Assembly (NCBI RefSeq): GCF_017347095.1
Contig: NZ_JADPRZ010000001.1
Location: forward strand, 62,001 to 126,000
Direction: 5' to 3'
Origin: Sporosarcina sp. E16_8
GTDB taxonomy: Bacteria > Bacillota > Bacilli > Bacillales_A > Planococcaceae
DNA length: 64,000 nt
The notes under the pieces are model-generated. The model ran no database searches, had not been told where the DNA came from, and saw only the letters and a list, made by a program, of their open reading frames with translations. This document shows, in pieces, positions 1 to 7,590 of the stretch; within the stretch, counting starts at the first letter, position 1, and every line of letters starts with the position of its first letter. Position numbers and translations under genes: made by a program.

Positions 1-1579
1 CATAACGTCTTTCCATTTCAGAGACAACTTTCTTCAGCGCCTGAGATGCTTTCCGTGGATCCGTGACGACAGGTGCAAGTAAGTGAGGAACGCCGTTATA
101 GACATTCAGTTCAACCATTTTAGGATCAATCATCATCATTTTCACTTCATGCGGTTTTGCACGCATTAAAATACTGACAATAATGCCGTTGATACATACA
201 CTCTTACCGCTACCTGTTGAACCGGCAATCAAAACGTGCGGCATCTTATTCAATTCTGCTAGCATCGCCTGCCCTGTGACGTCCCGCCCTAGCGAAATCA
301 TTAATTTTGAGTCGGGGCGATTATTCTCTTTTGCTTCAATAACTTCCCGCAGGCTGACAACAGCAACTGAACTGTTCGGAACTTCAATTCCGATTGCAGA
401 CTTCCCTGGAATCGGTGCTTCGATACGAATTCCGCTTGCAGCTAGTGCAAGTGCTATGTCATCAGCAAGGCTCACGATACGGCTTACTTTAACCCCCGTA
501 TCCGGTAACACTTCGTACTTCGTGACAGCCGGTCCAAGATGCACCTCAGTAACCTTCGCTTTCACGCCAAAACTAAGGAAAGTTCGTTCAAGCTTTTGCG
601 CATTCGCCTGAATCGAATTGTACTCTTCCGACTGGTCGATAATTGGCGTTTGTTTCAGTAATGACGGGGGAGGTAAGATGTACGATTCGTTCTCCTCTTC
701 TCCTGTCACACCTGTATAAGCATTAACTTCTACGGGAACTTCCTGTTGTTCCACTACCGCCACCTGCTCATCCTGAACTGGCTTATCTATCCGTTCACTA
801 AACGCCGAAATAATCGGTTGTGATACAACCACTTCGTTTTCTGGTTGGAGTGGCGGCAGATTTTGCACAGATGGTTCATCCTCAGAATTAACTTTCTTCC
901 TCGAGCGGGTCGTTCTTGATTCGCCAGAAGTTTTTTTAACTGCCGGCGCTTTTTTGGGTAATGAATCTTTCATCGACTTAAGCAGTTTCGGGAAATGATC
1001 GGCTACATATGGGACAAGCGCTTTTCCTGTTAATAGAACAACACCAATTAAAAATAATAAAATACCTGCAACCATTGCCCCAGCCGAATCAAACAACGAA
1101 TAGAACATGGCAAATAGAATTGCCCCTGTCATTCCTCCCCCGAGCGCTCCACTTCTCGACGTGATGCCATCATTCGTGATAAGTACTTTCCATGTTTCTT
1201 TAAGCGCTGAACTCGACATAAGAACACGGCTTTCGTAGAGTTCCTTGAACAAATGGACATGGCTAAACAGAACGAAACTAGCCAGAATGAATAAACAGCC
1301 TCCTACAACACGGTTTCTCCATCCGCCCACTTTCTGTTTAATCATGAACATAAGCGCCTGAACAATGAGCAAGAGTGGGATTGCAACATGCCAGTTCCCG
1401 AAAATGAATCTTGACAAGGAAGAAAGGCCTCTCCCAACAATCCCGAATTCAAATATGATGATGATAGCAAAGCCAATCATCACCAAGCCCATCACCTCAT
1501 ATATCAACGGATGCAACTCGGATGACTTCTTTTTTTGCGCGGCCGATTTCTTTTTCTTCTTATTTGATTTCCTAGCCAT
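1..1579 (-). CDS. spoIIIE: DNA translocase SpoIIIE/FtsK, N-terminal 526 residues (cut by window edge)
   Basis: Hexameric, membrane-anchored ATPase that pumps chromosomal DNA through the division or sporulation septum. The start ATG at 1579 has a GGAGGT Shine-Dalgarno at 1596-1591. A lysine-rich N-terminus is followed by about four hydrophobic segments between residues 25 and 185, then a low-complexity acidic linker to about residue 300, then the motor. The Walker A motif GSTGSGKS is at about residues 453-460, and a MMIDPKMVEL segment typical of FtsK/SpoIIIE follows. The reading frame runs off the left edge, so the Walker B end, arginine finger and gamma domain are not visible. It lies downstream of rnjB behind a terminator. 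In B. subtilis tepA sits between the two genes; here only a repeat does. FtsK versus SpoIIIE is decided only by synteny. Confidence 0.95.
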   Translation of the reverse strand, partial: MARKSNKKKKKSAAQKKKSSELHPLIYEVMGLVMIGFAIIIIFEFGIVGRGLSSLSRFIFGNWHVAIPLLLIVQALMFMIKQKVGGWRNRVVGGCLFILASFVLFSHVHLFKELYESRVLMSSSALKETWKVLITNDGITSRSGALGGGMTGAILFAMFYSLFDSAGAMVAGILLFLIGVVLLTGKALVPYVADHFPKLLKSMKDSLPKKAPAVKKTSGESRTTRSRKKVNSEDEPSVQNLPPLQPENEVVVSQPIISAFSERIDKPVQDEQVAVVEQQEVPVEVNAYTGVTGEEENESYILPPPSLLKQTPIIDQSEEYNSIQANAQKLERTFLSFGVKAKVTEVHLGPAVTKYEVLPDTGVKVSRIVSLADDIALALAASGIRIEAPIPGKSAIGIEVPNSSVAVVSLREVIEAKENNRPDSKLMISLGRDVTGQAMLAELNKMPHVLIAGSTGSGKSVCINGIIVSILMRAKPHEVKMMMIDPKMVELNVYNGVPHLLAPVVTDPRKASQALKKVVSEMERRY

Positions 1580-1601
1580 GTATTAATGGTACCTCCTTTT
1601 C

Positions 1602-1644
1602 AAAAAAAGGGTTTCCCGCCGGTCAGACGGCAAGGAAACCCTTT
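1602..1644 (-). terminator. Rho-independent terminator after rnjB
   Basis: An 11-bp stem (1606-1616 with 1634-1644) is followed on the minus strand by a run of seven T. It lies between rnjB plus repeat copy A and the spoIIIE start, so spoIIIE must have its own promoter or depend on readthrough. Confidence 0.85.
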
Positions 1645-1684
1645 GTAGCATTTTTAATAAATTAGAAGCTTACCAACTTAGATC

Positions 1685-1831
1685 CGTGTCAAGACTCCGG
1701 GCGCCAGACGCTCGGGACATAAGTCAGCCCAGCTAGGAAGGATTGGACTGCATCCTTCCCCGGAAAAGTTCGCCGCGCCGCCAGTCCTTCTTATGACTGT
1801 CGCGTCTAAGCGGCACCCTGCACTTTTCTTA
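1685..1831. repeat. Palindromic intergenic repeat, copy A
   Basis: This sequence fills the gap directly behind the rnjB stop codon. It starts GTGTCAAGACTCCGGGCGCC and ends near CACCCTGCACTTTTC, like the copies at 24261, 26241 and 35645. It holds the family hairpin GGAAGG / CCTTCC (1736-1759) around the loop ATTGGACTGCAT. It is not coding and no transposase is nearby. It occupies the place where B. subtilis carries tepA. Confidence 0.7.
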
Positions 1832-1835
1832 TGAA

Positions 1836-3503
1836 TTAGTATTCCATTATTATAGGAATGATCATTGGTCTTCTTTTCGTTTGCTGATACAGATATGAAC
1901 TAAGTGTATCGCGTATCTCTTGTTTAATGTTTGTCCATTCGAACGTCTCTTTATTCACATATTTCTCAACAATTTTTCTGACAAGATTTGCAGACTCTTC
2001 AAGAAGCTCTTCGGATTCACGTACATAGACGAATCCACGAGAGACAATTTCCGGACCTGCAGCGATGCGTTTCTGTTTACGGTTTAGTGTGACAACCACT
2101 GTAAAGATCCCATCCTGTGAAAGTAGTTTACGATCACGGAGTACGATATTTCCAACGTCCCCTACGCCAATACCGTCAATCAGAATATTACCTGCTTGAA
2201 CACGTCCACTCATGCGCATCTTACTATTTTTATATTCGACAATGTCGCCTTTATCTGCAATAAATATTTGTGATTTTTGAAGACCCGTCTCCTGTGCAAG
2301 CTTGGAATGCGCAATAAGCATCCGGTACTCGCCTTGGATTGGGATGAAATAGCTAGGTTGCATTAAGTTCAGCATCAGTTTCAAATCTTCCGAACTACCA
2401 TGCCCTGATACGTGGACATTCTTACTTGACGTAAGAACATTCGCACCCGCTTTTGCAAGATCATTCATCGTCTGGAACATCGAAACTTCCATCCCTGGAG
2501 ATGGTGTAAACGTGATAAGAACTGTATCTGTTTCTTTGATACGTAAGTCTCTATGCTGTTTACGAACAATTTTTTCTAACGCGTCAAGTGGCTCGCCTTG
2601 GTTACCAGTCACGATAATGACAACTCGGTCATCGTCATACTTCTCGATTTCTTTGACCGGAATGACAATGTCATCGTCAACCGTTAAATAACCGAGTTTC
2701 AAGCCGACTTCGAAGTAACTTTCTAGACTTTTTCCAACGACTGCCACTTTTTTACCTGTTTCCAATGCCGTATCGAATACTTGCTGAATACGGATAAAAT
2801 TCGACGCATAAAGTGCGACAAGAATTCTACCTTCTGCTCCGTGGAACGTTTTAGATAGACTTTTTTCAATAACCGACTCAGATGTCGTATAACCCGGACG
2901 CTCGGCCTCGGATGAATCCGACATAAGGATGAAGACACCTTCTTCACCAAGTGCCGCCATTTTCGCAATGTCGGGGCGGTACTTACCTTTAGCAGACTGA
3001 TCGAATTTAAATTCTCCTGTATGGACAATTGCCCCTTCACTTGTATGGAATACGATTCCAAGTGAATCTGGTATGCTGTGTGTCGTATGGAAGAATGTTA
3101 CGTACGTGCCTTTGAAATTCATGCGACTTTTGTTCGTCACTTCAAAAAACTTAACATTCGGGGGTGCCGGCATTTCTTTCAAATGTTCTTTTGCCAGTGC
3201 AATTGTCAACTTAGAACCATAGACAGGTGCCTGTACTTTTTGCAGAAGATAGGAAATCGAACCGATTGCATCTTCATGACCATGTGTCAGGAAGATTCCT
3301 TTTACGCGGTCTTTATTTTCTTCGATATAACTTATATCTGGAATGACGATGTCAATTCCAAGCATTTCTCCTTCAGGGAACATAAGCCCCGCGTCAACGA
3401 TGAACAGTTCGTCATCAACTTCGACCACATACATTGCTTTACCGATTTCTCCAACTCCACCGAGTGGAATGATTCTAATTAGTTCATTTTTTGTTTTTGT
3501 CAC
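1836..3503 (-). CDS. rnjB: Ribonuclease J2 (RnjB), 555 aa
   Basis: Metallo-beta-lactamase / beta-CASP exo- and endoribonuclease that partners RNase J1 in mRNA decay and 5' trimming. The start chosen is GTG at 3503, with AGGAGG at 3516-3511 and a 7-nt spacer; an upstream ATG would add 16 residues without a site. The N-terminal IIPLGGVGEIGK and the beta-CASP segments fit the family, and length matches RNase J proteins (about 555 aa). The metal motif reads THGHEDAIG: the second histidine of HxHxDH is replaced, as in J2 paralogs with weak catalysis. J1 therefore presumably lies elsewhere. It is transcribed from its own promoter behind the dapA terminator. Confidence 0.93.
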   Translation of the reverse strand: MTKTKNELIRIIPLGGVGEIGKAMYVVEVDDELFIVDAGLMFPEGEMLGIDIVIPDISYIEENKDRVKGIFLTHGHEDAIGSISYLLQKVQAPVYGSKLTIALAKEHLKEMPAPPNVKFFEVTNKSRMNFKGTYVTFFHTTHSIPDSLGIVFHTSEGAIVHTGEFKFDQSAKGKYRPDIAKMAALGEEGVFILMSDSSEAERPGYTTSESVIEKSLSKTFHGAEGRILVALYASNFIRIQQVFDTALETGKKVAVVGKSLESYFEVGLKLGYLTVDDDIVIPVKEIEKYDDDRVVIIVTGNQGEPLDALEKIVRKQHRDLRIKETDTVLITFTPSPGMEVSMFQTMNDLAKAGANVLTSSKNVHVSGHGSSEDLKLMLNLMQPSYFIPIQGEYRMLIAHSKLAQETGLQKSQIFIADKGDIVEYKNSKMRMSGRVQAGNILIDGIGVGDVGNIVLRDRKLLSQDGIFTVVVTLNRKQKRIAAGPEIVSRGFVYVRESEELLEESANLVRKIVEKYVNKETFEWTNIKQEIRDTLSSYLYQQTKRRPMIIPIIMEY

Positions 3504-3549
3504 TTTGTTTCCTCCTATTAATAATTCCCGTCCATAACGACTATATTTC

Positions 3550-3578
3550 ATTATACGGGACTAGAGCTATCTGTACAA
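3550..3578 (-). promoter_or_regulatory. SigA-type promoter for rnjB
   Basis: Minus strand: TTGTAC (3578-3573), 17-bp spacer, TATAAT (3555-3550). The -35 box overlaps the T-tract of the dapA terminator, so termination of dapA and initiation of rnjB are packed together. Confidence 0.75.
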
Positions 3579-3579
3579 A

Positions 3580-3607
3580 CAAAAAAAGCCGGTATTTGAT
3601 ACCGGCT
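3580..3607 (-). terminator. Rho-independent terminator after dapA
   Basis: A perfect 9-bp stem AGCCGGTAT / ATACCGGCT with loop CAA on the transcribed strand is followed by seven T. It begins 4 nt after the dapA stop codon. Confidence 0.92.
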
Positions 3608-3611
3608 CCGT

Positions 3612-4502
3612 TTAATTAAAAATATGAAGGTTTTTTCTATAGTTTTCCCAGACTTTATCAAAGGCTTCATCATTACCTTCAAGCCCTACCAGCGGCAGTC
3701 TGACTCCCCCAGTTTCGACACCCAGTTTTTCTAGCGCGTATTTCACCATTACAGGGTTGGGTGCAGTAAAAATTGCCCGGTATAAAGGAAGCAACGCCCT
3801 ATGCATCGCACCCGCTTGTTCTGTCCGCCCCTCTTTGAAGGCAGCAATCATCTGTTGCATTTCATTACCCGCGACGTGTGAGGCGACCGATACGATACCT
3901 TTTCCGCCTATTGCCAGGGTCGGTAACGCCAATGAGTCGTCCCCGCTATAGACTGAAAACCCATCATCCGTCCCTGTAATAATATCAACCATCTGATCCA
4001 AACTTCCACTTGCTTCTTTTACCGCCCGGATATTTTTTATTTTTGATAAAGCGATAAGCGTTTCAGGAAGCATATTGACAGCCGAACGCCCCGGAATATT
4101 ATACAACATCACCGGCAGACTGGTTTCCCCTGCAACTAGTGAGAAGTGAGCGTACATTCCTTTTTGGTCAGGTTTATTGTAATAAGGCGCGACGAGCATA
4201 ATACCGTCAGCCCCTACTCGTTCCGCCATCCGTGTCAGCTTGATGGTTTCTTTTGTAGAAAATGTCCCCGTTCCCGCGATGACTGGTATGCGCTTATTTA
4301 CTGCTTTTATCGCGAACGTAAAAAGTGCTTCCTTCTCTTCTACGGAAAGTGTAGGAGATTCGCCAGTCGTACCGCATACAACCAATGAATCACTTCCATT
4401 CGCAATCAGGTGCTCAATCAGTTTTCCGGTTTTGTCGTAGTCAATGTCTCCCGTTGCTGAAAAAGGTGTGACCATTGCCGTCGATACGCGTCCAAGTTCC
4501 AT
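3612..4502 (-). CDS. dapA: 4-hydroxy-tetrahydrodipicolinate synthase DapA, 296 aa
   Basis: Condenses pyruvate with aspartate semialdehyde, the first committed step toward diaminopimelate, lysine and dipicolinate. The TIM-barrel signature is complete: GTTGES at residues 44-49, the catalytic Tyr in LYNIPGR (Y134) and the Schiff-base lysine in VKEASG (K162). Length is normal. It lies 26 nt downstream of asd and ends at a strong terminator. In B. subtilis the aspartokinase gene dapG lies between asd and dapA; it is absent here. The product supplies both cell-wall DAP and, with SpoVFAB, spore dipicolinic acid. Confidence 0.97.
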   Translation of the reverse strand: MELGRVSTAMVTPFSATGDIDYDKTGKLIEHLIANGSDSLVVCGTTGESPTLSVEEKEALFTFAIKAVNKRIPVIAGTGTFSTKETIKLTRMAERVGADGIMLVAPYYNKPDQKGMYAHFSLVAGETSLPVMLYNIPGRSAVNMLPETLIALSKIKNIRAVKEASGSLDQMVDIITGTDDGFSVYSGDDSLALPTLAIGGKGIVSVASHVAGNEMQQMIAAFKEGRTEQAGAMHRALLPLYRAIFTAPNPVMVKYALEKLGVETGGVRLPLVGLEGNDEAFDKVWENYRKNLHIFN

Positions 4503-4528
4503 AATTATCAGCCCTTTACTTTTGTTTG

Positions 4529-5554
4529 TTAATTAAGCAGAGTTTCTGCGATTTGCACAGAATTTAGTGCTGCCCCTTTTAGGAGATTGTCCGATACAAT
4601 CCACAGATGGAATCCTGCTGGGTGTTCTGGATCTTTTCGAATACGGCCTACAAACACTTCGTCCTTACCTTCTGCAAATAGTGGCATCGGATACAATTGT
4701 TTAGATGGATCGTCTTGGACGACGACGCCTGGTGCATTTTCAAGTAGAGCATGAAGTTCTTCTACAGAAACTCCTTCTTTACCAATTTCAATATAAACCG
4801 ACTCAGAATGCCCCGTTACGACAGGAAGACGTACACATGTCGCTGACACGGACAATTTCTGATCACCAAATATTTTTTTTGTTTCATTCATCATTTTAAG
4901 TTCCTCAAGTGTGTAGCCTGAAGGATCGAAAGCATCAATTTGAGGTATCGCATTGAATGCGATTGGATAATGCCGTTCTGCTGAAGCAGATGGTAAAATA
5001 GTTGCTTCTGTTTTCGAGCGGTTTTCAAACTGCAAACTCTGACTTTCCAATTCATCAATTGCTTCAGAACCAGCACCTGATACTGCCTGATACGTTGAAA
5101 CAATGATTCGATCCAGTCCAAACTTCTCACGAATCGGTTGCAACGCAGTCACCATTTGAATCGTCGAACAGTTTGGGTTGGCAATGATTCCTGTATGTCC
5201 GCTTAAAGCTCCAGCGTTCACTTCAGGAACTACTAACGGAATGTCTTCTATCATTCGGAATGCGCTCGTATTATCAATGACGACCGCTCCTCTTTTTACA
5301 GCTTCATGTGCAAACTTTTCTGAAATAGATCCACCCGCACTAAAAAATGCGATGTCAATGCCTTCGAATGATTCTGGAACCGTTTCTTCAACAATATAGT
5401 TATGGCCACCTGCAATGATTTCTGCACCTGCAGATCGCTTGGAGGCTAGCAGCTTAATTGATTGGACTGGAAAATTACGTTCAAGTAATTTTTCAAGAAT
5501 TTTTGTACCAACAGCTCCCGTAGCACCGACTATTGCAACATTAACCTTTTTCAT
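4529..5554 (-). CDS. asd: Aspartate-semialdehyde dehydrogenase, 341 aa
   Basis: NADPH-dependent reduction of aspartyl phosphate to aspartate semialdehyde, the branch point to lysine/DAP, threonine and methionine. A Rossmann GATGAVG lies at residues 10-16 and the catalytic cysteine in NPNCS at C129. The start ATG at 5554 follows AAAGGGAGA at good spacing. It heads the asd-dapA unit, about 140 nt downstream of an extended -10 promoter, and follows spoVFB, as in the B. subtilis spoVF-asd-dap cluster. Confidence 0.97.
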   Translation of the reverse strand: MKKVNVAIVGATGAVGTKILEKLLERNFPVQSIKLLASKRSAGAEIIAGGHNYIVEETVPESFEGIDIAFFSAGGSISEKFAHEAVKRGAVVIDNTSAFRMIEDIPLVVPEVNAGALSGHTGIIANPNCSTIQMVTALQPIREKFGLDRIIVSTYQAVSGAGSEAIDELESQSLQFENRSKTEATILPSASAERHYPIAFNAIPQIDAFDPSGYTLEELKMMNETKKIFGDQKLSVSATCVRLPVVTGHSESVYIEIGKEGVSVEELHALLENAPGVVVQDDPSKQLYPMPLFAEGKDEVFVGRIRKDPEHPAGFHLWIVSDNLLKGAALNSVQIAETLLN

Positions 5555-5695
5555 CTCTATCTCCCTTTCAGCTTATACGGATGCATAAATAATCAGGGCA
5601 TGCATGTTTTATACTGTTTTCCAAATTGCTGCAAAAAACAGCATGAATAGCATAAATACTTCTGTCCCTTACATCGTTAGCAGTTCATTGGAGGA

Positions 5696-5704
5696 ATTAT
5701 ATCA
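5696..5704 (-). promoter_or_regulatory. Extended -10 promoter for asd-dapA
   Basis: TGATATAAT reads 5704-5696 on the minus strand, a perfect TGnTATAAT extended -10; no good -35 is seen. The roughly 135-nt leader to asd has a small GCTG/CAGC hairpin. It shows no T-box GGGTGGNACC motif and no recognisable lysine riboswitch core. Confidence 0.6.
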
Positions 5705-5731
5705 TATATCCGATTATTCTGCCCTGTATTT

Positions 5732-6322
5732 TTATATTTTGTCGTGAATAATTAATAACGGTTGAAGTTGTCTTTTTTCGAGGGCAGCAGCTGCCGCAGG
5801 TACCATGAGTGTGAAATCGGAGATAAGTGAGTTTGGTTTTTTCAACGGATCGTCCTGTCCGAACGGGATAAAAAAGACGTTTTTCATATTGAGCAGTTTC
5901 ATAAGATTCATTGCATTTAGACCAAGTGCATCGTTTGTTGAAATACCGATGAGCACTGGGCTTTCATTTCGTAGCGTGGCTTTGGCAGCCATTAAGACAG
6001 GTGAATCTGTTGCCGCATTAGCAAATCTACTCATAGAATTCCCAGTCATCGGTGCAATAATCATACAATCGACAGGCGTTTTAGGACCGAATGGCTCAGC
6101 TCCAACAATTGTAGCTATTACTTTTTCACCAGTTGCAGCTTCAATTCGTGCAATCCATTCTTCCCCTGTTCCGAAACGCGTTGCCGCTGTCAAAACAGAG
6201 TGAGTGATAACGGGTACAACGGTTGCTCCCGCGTCTTTTAGTGCATCAATAGTCGGTATGATTGCCTCATACGTACAATGTGACGCTGTAATCCCAAGGC
6301 CTATCCTCTTTCCCTTTAGCAT
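5732..6322 (-). CDS. spoVFB: Dipicolinate synthase subunit B (SpoVFB), 196 aa
   Basis: Flavoprotein-like subunit of dipicolinic acid synthase, active in the mother cell during sporulation; dipicolinate loads the spore core. The N-terminal KRIGLGITASHC and the APMTGNSMSRFANA segment are typical of this branch of the flavoprotein/Dfp fold. Length matches the roughly 200 aa of B. subtilis SpoVFB. It lies 12 nt behind spoVFA. Its presence is direct evidence for an endospore former. Confidence 0.93.
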   Translation of the reverse strand: MLKGKRIGLGITASHCTYEAIIPTIDALKDAGATVVPVITHSVLTAATRFGTGEEWIARIEAATGEKVIATIVGAEPFGPKTPVDCMIIAPMTGNSMSRFANAATDSPVLMAAKATLRNESPVLIGISTNDALGLNAMNLMKLLNMKNVFFIPFGQDDPLKKPNSLISDFTLMVPAAAAALEKRQLQPLLIIHDKI

Positions 6323-6334
6323 CGTGTTCCCCTT

Positions 6335-7108
6335 TCATCTTCTATACATTCTCTCGAGCGCATCCGCCAAAGCGACTGCTGCATCTACAGGAAAGTGCTT
6401 TCCCGGTAATCCGAGGAGTACTGTATAGTATTCAGATGAAAGCTGAGCCTTTAGGCAGCCCGGGGCTGATGCAAGGTCATAAATGTGCAGACTAGGGTTC
6501 TGAGGTGCAGCAAGCCACTTTACGGGAATCGTATTGATTAAAATCCCTTTTTTCATTGACCAATCATCCGTTAATCGCTCAGTCTTATATCCGTGATAAC
6601 AGGCTTCACCGAGCTGATCATTCGACCTGGCAACAACCGTCACAACTGCCCCCAAAGACGCCAATGCATGCGCTGTCGCCTTACCAACCTTGCCGAAACC
6701 CGCCACCGAGAAATGAGTCCCTGAGATGCATCGTTTTGTGCGTGCATAGTATTCATGGATAAATCCCTCGGCAGTCAGCTTCGCATTTTGCCAGATGAAT
6801 GGCTCTTCTTGAAGATAACAATGGAGTGACAATCCTACCTCTCTTAAGGGCTTCAGCCACTCTTCAGACGCTTTTCCCGTATAGAGCTCCATTCCCTCAT
6901 CTAGTAATGAGGGAGGGATTGGATCTTTCATTTGCACAATCGGGAAAACAATTTGCCTGGGCGAATAGTTCGTGATTTCTTCACCAAGTTCATCCGAATA
7001 ATGATTGGTTCCAATGTGGTGAGTGGCAAATCCTCTTTCAAACATTATGTCGCTACAGGCCGCCAATCTGCTGTCCGTTCCAATGAAGAGCCAGTTATTA
7101 TCTTTCAT
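6335..7108 (-). CDS. spoVFA: Dipicolinate synthase subunit A (SpoVFA), about 257 aa
   Basis: NAD(P)-binding subunit of dipicolinate synthase. The Rossmann segment VAGFGKVGKATAHALASLGA lies near residues 130-150, and a C-terminal LLGLPGKHFP block resembles the family LAPGLPGIVAP. It is shorter than B. subtilis SpoVFA (about 297 aa). The start is uncertain: ATG at 7108 gives MKDNNWLFIG and overlaps the ylmC stop by 11 nt, while ATG at 7123 or TTG at 7165 would lengthen the N-terminus. I prefer 7108 because the Rossmann-like LFIGTDSR then sits at the N-terminus. It is cotranscribed with ylmC and spoVFB. Confidence 0.85.
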   Translation of the reverse strand: MKDNNWLFIGTDSRLAACSDIMFERGFATHHIGTNHYSDELGEEITNYSPRQIVFPIVQMKDPIPPSLLDEGMELYTGKASEEWLKPLREVGLSLHCYLQEEPFIWQNAKLTAEGFIHEYYARTKRCISGTHFSVAGFGKVGKATAHALASLGAVVTVVARSNDQLGEACYHGYKTERLTDDWSMKKGILINTIPVKWLAAPQNPSLHIYDLASAPGCLKAQLSSEYYTVLLGLPGKHFPVDAAVALADALERMYRR

Positions 7109-7373
7109 CGCTGGCCAACTCATCCATACTATGCGTTTTTCCAAATAAAATACGATCTTCTCCAATTAGGACAATTTCATGCCAAGGTATGAATTCATCC
7201 GAAGCTTCTTGACGGTTCTTGAATGAAAAACGACCGAACTTCTTCTTTATTTCAAATCCGATAATATCCCCTGTTCTTCCGTTAAAAATAAGGTCGGTAT
7301 CCGCCAAGAAACCATAGCGGACCCCGTCCTCGACTTGAATAAGCTCTTTCTGAGCAAGTTCTGAAAGTAGCAT
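7098..7373 (-). CDS. ymxH: YlmC/YmxH family PRC-barrel sporulation protein, 91 aa
   Basis: Small PRC-barrel protein of the YlmC/YmxH family, found in spore formers; its molecular role is not established. The sequence starts MLLSELAQKELIQVEDG and carries the family LADTDLIFNGRTGDIIGFEI block. The ATG at 7373 is placed 7 nt after AAAGGGG; an in-frame ATG two codons upstream would touch the Shine-Dalgarno. It overlaps spoVFA and matches the position of B. subtilis ymxH between mlpA and spoVFA. Confidence 0.85.
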   Translation of the reverse strand: MLLSELAQKELIQVEDGVRYGFLADTDLIFNGRTGDIIGFEIKKKFGRFSFKNRQEASDEFIPWHEIVLIGEDRILFGKTHSMDELASDER

Positions 7374-7402
7374 CGTCATTCCCCTTTCCTTCGTCTCCAT
7401 CC

Positions 7403-7410
7403 ATCATATG
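7403..7410 (-). promoter_or_regulatory. Possible mother-cell (SigE/SigK-like) -10 for ymxH-spoVFAB
   Basis: CATATGAT on the minus strand fits the CATAnnnT -10 shared by SigE and SigK promoters and lies 29 nt before the ymxH start. No convincing -35 was found. The main support is that spoVF is mother-cell expressed in B. subtilis. Confidence 0.3.
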
Positions 7411-7439
7411 AAATGAACACGGGAAAACTGACTAACGCT

Positions 7440-7590
7440 ATAAAGTTAATCTTAAACAGTGGGGGGCTTTATCCCCCACTGTCTATTAGTTTAATCATTC
7501 GGGCTTTTACGAGCAGTTGCCCCCCACTTATTCTACTTGTGTCCTCGAAGACTTGGAGTGGGGGCTTACTGCCCGTTAATGCGGGAGCAA
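7440..7590. repeat. Structured intergenic repeat, second family, long copy
   Basis: Shares ATAAAGTTAATCTT, CCCCCACTGT, TATTAGTTTAA, CATTCGGGCTTTTAC and TGCCCGTTAATGC, in the same order, with 61080-61169. An 8-bp stem AGTGGGGG / CCCCCACT lies at 7458-7480. Compared with the other copy it carries 59 extra bases (7511-7569) bounded by TTAC on both sides. It abuts the mlpA stop codon. No ORF or transposase is present. Confidence 0.7.

Noticed and set aside
3078-3482. Plus-strand open frames opposite rnjB and similar frames opposite other genes
   Set aside because: All lie antisense to well-supported genes and lack plausible starts or domains.
5555-5731. Possible lysine riboswitch or T-box in the asd leader
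   Set aside because: The leader is only about 135 nt, has no GGGTGGNACC T-box, no terminator with T-tract, and no recognisable L-box core.
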